Positions 57,489 through 64,000 of a DNA stretch of 64,000 nucleotides are shown piece after piece. This DNA is from Dastarcus helophoroides (Eukaryota > Arthropoda > Insecta > Coleoptera > Bothrideridae): NCBI GenBank assembly GCA_028583605.1, contig CM053326.1, forward strand, positions 49,660,159 to 49,724,158. The letters are read 5' to 3'. The position numbers were made by a program, and so were the translations under genes. Each line of letters begins with the position of its first letter. Within the stretch, counting starts at the first letter, position 1. The notes under the pieces were generated by a model, which saw only the letters and a program-made list of their open reading frames with translations, was not told the origin of the DNA and did no database searches.

Positions 57489-58113
57489 CAAACAATATTT
57501 AAATTCAACAATATGCACATACAGAAGTCATTAAATTTTTATCACTTTACAACCACAAAATGCGCATGATGTAGAATCGAGGGATTAAAGCGAACGGAGT
57601 ATCTGCAGACATTTGTATTCTTTAGTACCTACTGTCGGAGCATTTGTTAGCATTCGAGTTGGATATACCAAACTGACAAGATATAACAAGATCGAAACCG
57701 ATCTTTGGTTTCCAAACTTCGAATCTAATGAATGTTCAAACCTATTGATCTGTGCTTTAGAATCCTTGTCTTCTGGGAACTTTCCTAGAGAGCAATCGCT
57801 CCGCTAGGTGGCAGTGTTTCAACTGTTGGAAGTTCAGCTACCTATGATTCGCCGCTATACACACCGCCTGGAGGGCTGCATGAATTTGTAGTCTAGGTTG
57901 CATTCTACTTGCATACGACATTGTTAGCGATGGCCATAGTTTCTCTATGGACCAATCGGTGGCAGTACTTAAGAAGGTCACACGCTCGACGCCCGTGAAT
58001 TCTTTAGTACTTACTTGTCGGAACATTTGTTAGCATTCGAGTTGGCTATACCAAACAGACGAGATCTAGGCAGGATATACTTCTTCTTGGACCGCGTCAA
58101 AGAACTACTAAAA

Positions 58114-58159
58114 GTGTTTGACGTTTCGCCCACCATCGTAGGGGGCTTCTTCAGGAACA
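58114..58159 (-). ncRNA. Hammerhead-type motif (Penelope end)
   Basis: CTGAAGA, stem II GCCC.../GGGC, GAAA, ACGT, cleavage base C; stem I has one mismatch. Confidence 0.7.
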
Positions 58160-58244
58160 ACGAAAAGAAGCAATAAATAAAATTCATTTATTGTTTCTTT
58201 TCTTAAATAGCAATAAATAAAATTCATTTATTGTTTCTTTTCTT

Positions 58245-58289
58245 TGTTTCTGAAGAAGCTCCCTACGATGGTGGGCGAAACGTCGAACT
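58245..58289 (+). ncRNA. Hammerhead-type motif (Penelope end)
   Basis: TGTTT, CTGAAGA (58250-58256), stem II with TACGAT loop, GAAA (58277-58280), ACGT (58280-58283), C58284, GAACT. Confidence 0.75.
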
Positions 58290-58696
58290 CTTTTAGTAGT
58301 TCTTTGACGCGGTCCAATCCCGGAAAAAGTATAAATATATCCTGTACTGAGTTTAGCCGTGAAAGCCTTCGTTATGACGAGATCTAATAAGGTCGAAATC
58401 GGTATTTGGTTTCCAAACTTCGAATCTAATAAATGTTAAAACCTATTGGGTCTGCGCATTAGAATCCTTGTCTTCTGGGAACTTTCCTAGAGAGCAACCG
58501 CTTCGCTAGGTGGCAGTGTTTCAACTGTTGGTATTCATAGTTTCTCTATGGACCAATAGGTGGCAGTTCTGAAGAAGTCACACGCTTGACGTCCGTGAAT
58601 TCTTTAGTACTTACTTGTCGGAGCATTTGTTAGCATTTGAGGATTCTAATGCTCAGACCAATAGGCTTGAACATTTATTAGATTCGAAGTTTGGAA

Positions 58697-58739
58697 ATCA
58701 AATACCGGTTTCGATCTTGTTAGATCTCGTCAGTTTGGT
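58697..58739 (-). ncRNA. Hammerhead-type ribozyme motif (R390, inverted copy)
   Basis: On the minus strand ACCAAA, CTGACGA, GATCT-AACA-AGATC, GAAA, ACCGGT, A, TTTGAT. All core positions are intact; one stem I pair is lost. Confidence 0.75.
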
Positions 58740-59075
58740 ATATCCAAATGTTCCGACAAGTAAGTCTGTGACTTTTTTAGTATTTACTTGTCAGAACATT
58801 TGTTAGCATTCGAGTTGGATATACCAAACTGACAAGATATAACAAGATCGAAACCGTTCTTTGGCTTCCAAACTTTGAATCTAATAAATATTCAAACTTA
58901 TTGATCTGTGTATTGGAATCCTTGTCTTCTGGGAACTTTCCTAGAGAGCAATCGCTTCGCTAGGTAGCAGTGTTTCAACAGTTGGTAGTTCAGCTGGCTT
59001 GATTCGCACTATATAGGCCTGGAAGGCTACATGAATTTGCAGTTTAGGTTGTATATTCTATTTGCATAAACCATT

Positions 59076-59848
59076 ATCAATAAAATGGAAAAAAATAAGC
59101 AAATCATTGGTAAAACCAAAACCAAAAAATTATATTTTCATACAAGAATAACTGAAAAATTTTGAATAAAAACTTGTTCTGTTTCCTTATTGTCTTGATT
59201 TAAAAGTTAGTTTACAACTTGTTTTTCCTTAGTTAATTAACATCCTAACTTTGTTTTCTTTTTGCTTTTACAGCTTTTACTATTACTTTACTTATTAAGT
59301 TTAACATGTAATTTTGTATAAATGTTTCAGGTTTTAATTCTGATCCCTTCGAATACTGCTCGCATCCAAACCATCTTTTTTGTAAAACATTAAAAAGAGT
59401 TGAAGGAAACTATTAAGTCATTATACGCACACAATTCATTGTAATGTATTATTAAAACCTTAGCACAAAATATTGCCTGAACATCGAAAATTATACACTT
59501 CTATTAAATTTATACTTGGTTAGAACGTAAGATCAACAACAATAATTAAATAGTAGAAAAATGCTCTATTTTTATCCCGGACCTAATCATCCGTTTCTTA
59601 ATAAGATGTGTAAATTAGAAACAGTTAAGCCTCATTTCAAACATACACATTACCGAGAGGCATACTAAGAAGGGAAATGATCCATTAATTATATCTGAAT
59701 AAATTATCAAGTTAAACAGTTTAATAAAAAATATAACTGAATCAACTCAGTTCTATGGTAGTACGTACGGTCTTTATATGGCTTGAAAGTGACAACTTAC
59801 AACTTTCCTAAGCAACGGGTTGTTTGCAGTAACGGCAAGCTCGGTTAA
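59076..59848. other. AT-rich spacer
   Basis: Nothing recognised. Confidence 0.35.
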
Positions 59849-60171
59849 GGCTGCGTTTACACTAGACACTTTATTCAGTACATTTCTCTCTGACATAAAA
59901 TTAAGTGTCAGCTATTCTGAGGGACGTTATCCCTGCGTTTACCCTAGACATTTTATTCAGTACATTTCTCTCTGACATAAAATACATTAAGTGTCAGCGA
60001 TTCTGAAAGAAGTTATCCTTGCATTTACCATAGACACTTTATTCTGTACATTTCTCTCTGAGCTAAGTGTCAACTATTCTCAAAAGAGCTATGCGAGACT
60101 TCTTTACACAGCTGAGAGTCTTGGATAACTTCTCTCAGAATAGTTGACCCTTATCTCAGAGAAAAATGTAT

Positions 60172-60516
60172 TGTTGCGGGCTTTATTGATTGATTACACT
60201 CAATGGATTAAACCCACTTTATTTTCAAACTAAACTCGGAACACTGCAACTGAATAATTAACTGACTTATTGACTTCTAACTACTAACTCTAACTACACT
60301 GACTGCCTAACTCACTAACTCGAGGGAAAGGCGACCGCCTTATATAGTTTTGGCTCCCAGGTTCTAGAAAAATCCCACAGATAAGGCTTATCGTTTGCCT
60401 AAATTTCTGGAAGGCTTATCTGCCGTTTGCTTCGTTGTCGCGGCCGCTTTCCCCTGATTAGATCTTTCTAGAAAATTTTCTTACGTACTAAATTCTATAA
60501 TTTACATTTCGTTACA
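60172..60516 (-). mobile_element. Solo LTR
   Basis: TGTTGCGGGC to TTTCGTTACA; flanks GTAT and ATAT. Confidence 0.88.
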
Positions 60517-60604
60517 ATATCTAAATGCACAAAAAACTGAAAATATTTTAATTCCAGCAATATTGTTTAAATTTGTCTCTAAATTTATAAACACACTTAC
60601 CCTT

Positions 60605-60740
60605 GAAATACTTGTCCCCTGAAACCAAGAATGATTAAAAAACACAACAAAGGTTTTGGTGGAATGGACTGGTCCTTGGTTATCTTCAAAAATTGAAATA
60701 CAAAACTTGTTCCCTGAAACCAAGAAAGATTAAAAAAACC
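60605..60740. mobile_element. FB fragments in tandem
   Basis: CTTGTCCCCTGAAACCAAG...AACAAAGG is followed by a second left end TTTTGGTGGAATGGACTGG, then joins an LTR end (60739-60806). Confidence 0.75.
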
Positions 60741-60817
60741 CCTTATCAGATCTTTCTAGAAAATTTCCTTAGGTACTAAATTCTATAATTTACATTTCGT
60801 TACAGTATCTAGGAAAA

Positions 60818-61083
60818 TTGAAATAAAAATCTTGCCCCCTGAAACCAAGAAAGATTAAAAAAATCCAACAAATGTTGCTCTAACGCATTTCGACATCTAA
60901 GCTGTCATCTTCAGAGAAATACTCTCTGAATCTGAGTATCTCTCTGAAGATGATAGCGTGGTTGTCGAAATGCGTTAGAGCAACCTGTGTTGGGGTGGTT
61001 TTCAATCTTTCTTGGTTTCAGGGGACAAGATTTGTAGTTCAATTTCTGAAGATAACCAAGGATCAGTCCGTTCCACCAAAAAA
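60818..61083. mobile_element. FB element, near-complete
   Basis: Both arms; on + CTGAAGA (60944-60950), GATAGC/GTTGTC, GAAA (60967-60970), then ATGCGTT. Right end CAGTCCGTTCCACCAAA. Confidence 0.88.
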
Positions 61084-61430
61084 AAGTGTCTAGGGTAAAC
61101 GCATCATTAGAACCAAATTAAAAATTTTAGAAATCAATTCTAGAATTTAGCCTAAGAATCCAAAGCTCGATATCTACAGTAAGGTCAAACTAGGCAACAA
61201 TTCGACCTAATATTAACTGCCCCATTTTATTTGGTTTTTTGTGACCTGTTTCTTTTTCCACAACAGCAGATCCTCTGTTATTTTTTTATTGTCGAAGTAG
61301 CAATCAGGCATGGACTGGCTCCAAATTTTTTAGCGGGCTACTTAAATCAGAGGCCTCTTACAAGGAGATTGCTAATTTTATTATAATGCACAATTCAACC
61401 GTAAATTTAGTCTACGATAATCGACCGAAT

Positions 61431-61590
61431 ATTTCGACATCAGGATCGAACATTAAAAAAAAAGTTAAAATCACTAAATAATCCCAAAATTTCGACTTTA
61501 TAGTAAAAATTTGGGAACAAATTTTAGACATTAGGATCGAACATTAAAAAAAATTTAAAATCACCAAATAATTCCAAAATTTCGACTTTG
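61431..61590. repeat. ~110-bp direct repeat, two copies
   Basis: AGGATCGAACATTAAAAAAA and CCAAAATTTCGACTTT recur once; continues into an FB element. Confidence 0.82.
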
Positions 61591-61601
61591 CAGTAACAAC
61601 T

Positions 61602-61836
61602 GAAATAGAACTTGTCCCCTGAAACCAAAAAAGATTGAAAAACACAACAAACGTTGCTCTAACGCGTTTCGACAGCCAATATGTCATCTTTAGAAAGAAC
61701 AGTAGAGTAGATCAGTATCTCTGTGAAGATGACAGCTTGGCTGTCGAAACGCGTTAGAGCAACGTTTGTTGTATTTTTTAATCTTTCTTGGTTTCAGGGG
61801 ACAAGTTCTGTATTTCAGTTTTTGAAGATAACCAAA
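61602..61836. mobile_element. FB element
   Basis: On + the core reads CTGTGAAGA (one base extra), stem II GACAGC-TTG-GCTGTC perfect, GAAACGCGTTAGAG. The minus core reads CTAAAGA. Both are probably impaired. Confidence 0.88.
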
Positions 61837-64000
61837 TTTGTAGTAAAAATTTAGGAAAGAAAGAAAAAACGAAAAAAACGAATTTTAGGAAAATATTTCA
61901 GGTTTTAAAAACCTAAAAATGTTATAGAAATAATAAACAACAAACAGCTAAAGGCCAAACCGTTGCGTTGTGTAACAATTATCAAATATATGCTGCCATC
62001 TGCGTTTCAGGGGATCAATTACTGAAAGAAATCCCTAAAACCATAGCCTTTGACTATTATATTATCTAAGCAAAAATAAACAAATTAAATAACAACCAGA
62101 AGGGTAACTCTTCTCAAGCTACCGTCTGAGTTCCGCAACCTTCAAGCTTACGTCGAAATTTTGATGTTTGCTCAAATTTTGACATTAATCTCGAAATTTC
62201 AGTTTGAAATTCGAGTATGCGAAGATTTTTGAAGTTCCCACGATTAAACCCGTCATTATACTTGAAGTCCAAAATTTCTACAAAAATTGAACCTTTTAAA
62301 AGTCGAAAACTGGAGAAAAAAAATCAAGTTTTTCGTGATTAAACTGGATATTTTGAAAAATATTTAATAAATTAAACGTTTTTCATTCTTTTTACTCCCG
62401 AATTTTGAATTGTAATATAAAAAAGTCGAATTGTTGTTTAAACAATTCAGTTTTAATTTATAAAACCTTCAAGGTTTGATTTCGTATTTGGAAGAAAAAA
62501 GTTTATATTTAAGGAGAACCACAACATTAATAAAAGTTCAAGTTTAGTTCCAATTTGCATTTAAAATTTTGGAAATATCTTTTCCTACAAATTTTAAATT
62601 TCTTTTCACAATTTCACGAATTTTTTCTTCTTTCAAAGTAAAACTGAACTGAAATTAAAAAAAAACAAAAACAACAAAACAAAATTTTAAAATTAAGCTC
62701 GAAGTTTTAAAATTTCAAAAAAAATAGTCGACATTTCGACTTGAAATTTGTGTAAAATAAAAATTCCCATTCAAATCACTTATAAAATCACAAATCATTG
62801 ATTTTATTTAAACTAGGGCGTTTACATTTTAAAATTCTTATCATTTTCGAGACTAACCTAGAAATTTCAAAAAATAAACAAAATCTGAAAAGTATCTTTA
62901 AAATTATTGAGATCAAAGATGGACAAAGTTAAAAAAAATATTAGAAATTTAGAGCAAAGTTCGAGATCCTGAAAAAAAATTGCAACTTTTAAAAAAAGTC
63001 GAAACTTTGAGAAACCATCGAAAATTTGAAAAATGCTTAGATTTTTTGATAAAAATTAAAATTGTGAAAAAGGACAAAATTTTCCAAAGTCGACATTTTG
63101 AAAAAATAAGAAAATTGCAATAATTTACCGAGAAAAATATTTCACAGTTAGTAGAGAAATATGTAATTTTGAAGCAGAAATCGAAATTTTGAGCAAAAAA
63201 TTTAAAAACTAAGTAAAAATTAAATTTTGAAAGATGCAAAATTCAGATTTCTGGAAAAAAATTTCGAAATAACACTCGAATTTAAAAAATAATAACAAAA
63301 ATTTCTATTTTTAAAATTGTGCAAAGTTTTGAAACAAGTTTCCAAAAAAAAAACTTGCATTTTATGTACGAATAAATTGCCAACATTTGAATTTTAATCA
63401 CAAAAAATTGGCATCAAGCTGGAATACTTGATTTTCAACAAGTTGTTCGTAAAATTTCGACTCCATTTCAAAACTTACGACTTTTCTTTTTAAATTTCGA
63501 CTCTGAAAATTTGACTTTTTTTTTTAAAAGTTCAAACTTTTTTTGAAATTTTATTTGTACATTTTTTAAAAGTTTCCAATTTAATCTTCGACTTAAAAAA
63601 CTTTTGATAATTACGACTTTTTTCATAATTTTACCTTTTCAAAATTTCAACTTTCTTGATAATTACGAATTTTTCGATAATCTAGAGTTTTCTTCAATAT
63701 TTAAAAAATTTAGCTTCTTTGAAAATTTAATTAAAAACTCTGCAATTTATTTTAAATGTCGATATTTTTCCAAAAATTCCTACTTTATTCACATTCCCAA
63801 AATTATTGAAAATGTGGACCATTTTCAAAATTGAAATTTTATTTCGAAATCCTTATTTTCTTTTGAAAATATGACCTTTTATTGAAATTTTTGACTAATA
63901 TTTCTTAAAATTTCGACTCCATTTCAAAACTTCGACTTTTTTCTCAAAATTTCGACTGTTTAAAAATTTGGCCTTTTTTTCAAAAAGTTCGAACTTTTTA
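61837..64000. repeat. AAATTTCGA-type low-complexity sequence
   Basis: Mostly diverged AAAATTTCGAC words from about 62150 to the window end. Open frames (96 codons at 62949-63239) are compositional. No gene. Confidence 0.6.

Larger units (their letters stand above)
58069..58376. mobile_element. Palindromic Penelope-like end with 11-bp target duplication
   Basis: GGATATACTTCTTC, hammerhead (minus), a doubled AATAAATAAAATTCATTTAT segment, hammerhead (plus), and AGTATAAATATATCCTGTAC. GACGAGATCTA is duplicated at 58058-58068 and 58377-58387. Confidence 0.85.
57606..59075 (+). repeat. R390 array with Penelope insertion and inverted copy
   Basis: Monomers with cores near 57673 (CTGACAA, broken), 58054 (split by a Penelope end), an inverted copy at 58635-58750 with an intact core, and 58819 (CTGACAA, broken). 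Confidence 0.88.
59849..61104. mobile_element. Composite inverted-repeat element carrying LTR and FB insertions
   Basis: Left end GGCTGCGTTTACACTAGACAC, right end GTGTCTAGGGTAAACGCA (inverse). Inside, an ~85-bp unit (ACATTTCTCTCTGACATAAA) is repeated three times and once inverted (about 60095-60170). A solo LTR (60172-60516, minus), an LTR end (60739-60806) and two FB copies lie within. Confidence 0.7.

Overview
The window is eukaryotic, AT-rich and dominated by repeats. The only gene I can name is a Sprouty orthologue (spry) whose cysteine-rich domain and N-terminal NEY tyrosine motif resemble the insect protein, so the host is most likely an insect (inference; species not identifiable). spry lies on the + strand in two coding exons (17429-17689 and 20345-20905, 273 aa), split by a 2.65-kb intron full of transposon debris. 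I see no other convincing protein-coding gene.

Layout: 1-2504 is a satellite with roughly 175-bp monomers of three types (A, B, C) in a higher-order pattern. 2.5-17.3 kb is unique AT-rich DNA with solo LTRs, foldback elements, short tandem repeats and a four-copy array of a ~385-bp repeat (called R390). 17.3-21.8 kb is spry. 23.1-24.65 kb is a second R390 array. 27.3-39.0 kb is a block of low-complexity AAATTTCGA-type sequence bounded by CCGGAAC-rich modules; it holds a ~220-bp tandem array of about 20 copies (28.0-32.8 kb, interrupted by a 5'-truncated LINE), a pogo-like MITE and a ~350-bp tandem array. 39.8-40.8 kb is a broken Penelope-like element with a GIY-YIG domain. 42.8-45.8 kb and 49.7-54.1 kb are inverted copies of one duplicated repeat array around a spacer holding another GIY-YIG fragment and a tRNA-derived SINE pair. 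55-62 kb has more foldbacks, an 892-bp hAT-type element with an 8-bp target duplication, a third R390 array, and a composite terminal-inverted-repeat element. The rest to 64 kb is AAATTTCGA-type sequence.

The most interesting signal is RNA-level. Several unrelated-looking repeat families carry hammerhead-ribozyme-type motifs (CUGANGA, stem II, GAAA, short stem III, NUH cleavage triplet, closing stem I). The R390 repeats hold excellent examples (12084-12126, 24013-24055) and resemble retrozymes: tandem, non-coding, one ribozyme per monomer. The foldback family carries a hammerhead in each arm. The Penelope-like ends carry the type already known for that class. Two further families hold degenerate versions. 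In the three strong families stem III is a self-complementary loop-less sequence (ACCGGU, ACGCGU, ACGU), the architecture expected of hammerheads that work as dimers. The ribozyme calls come from reading base pairing by eye; activity is not shown.
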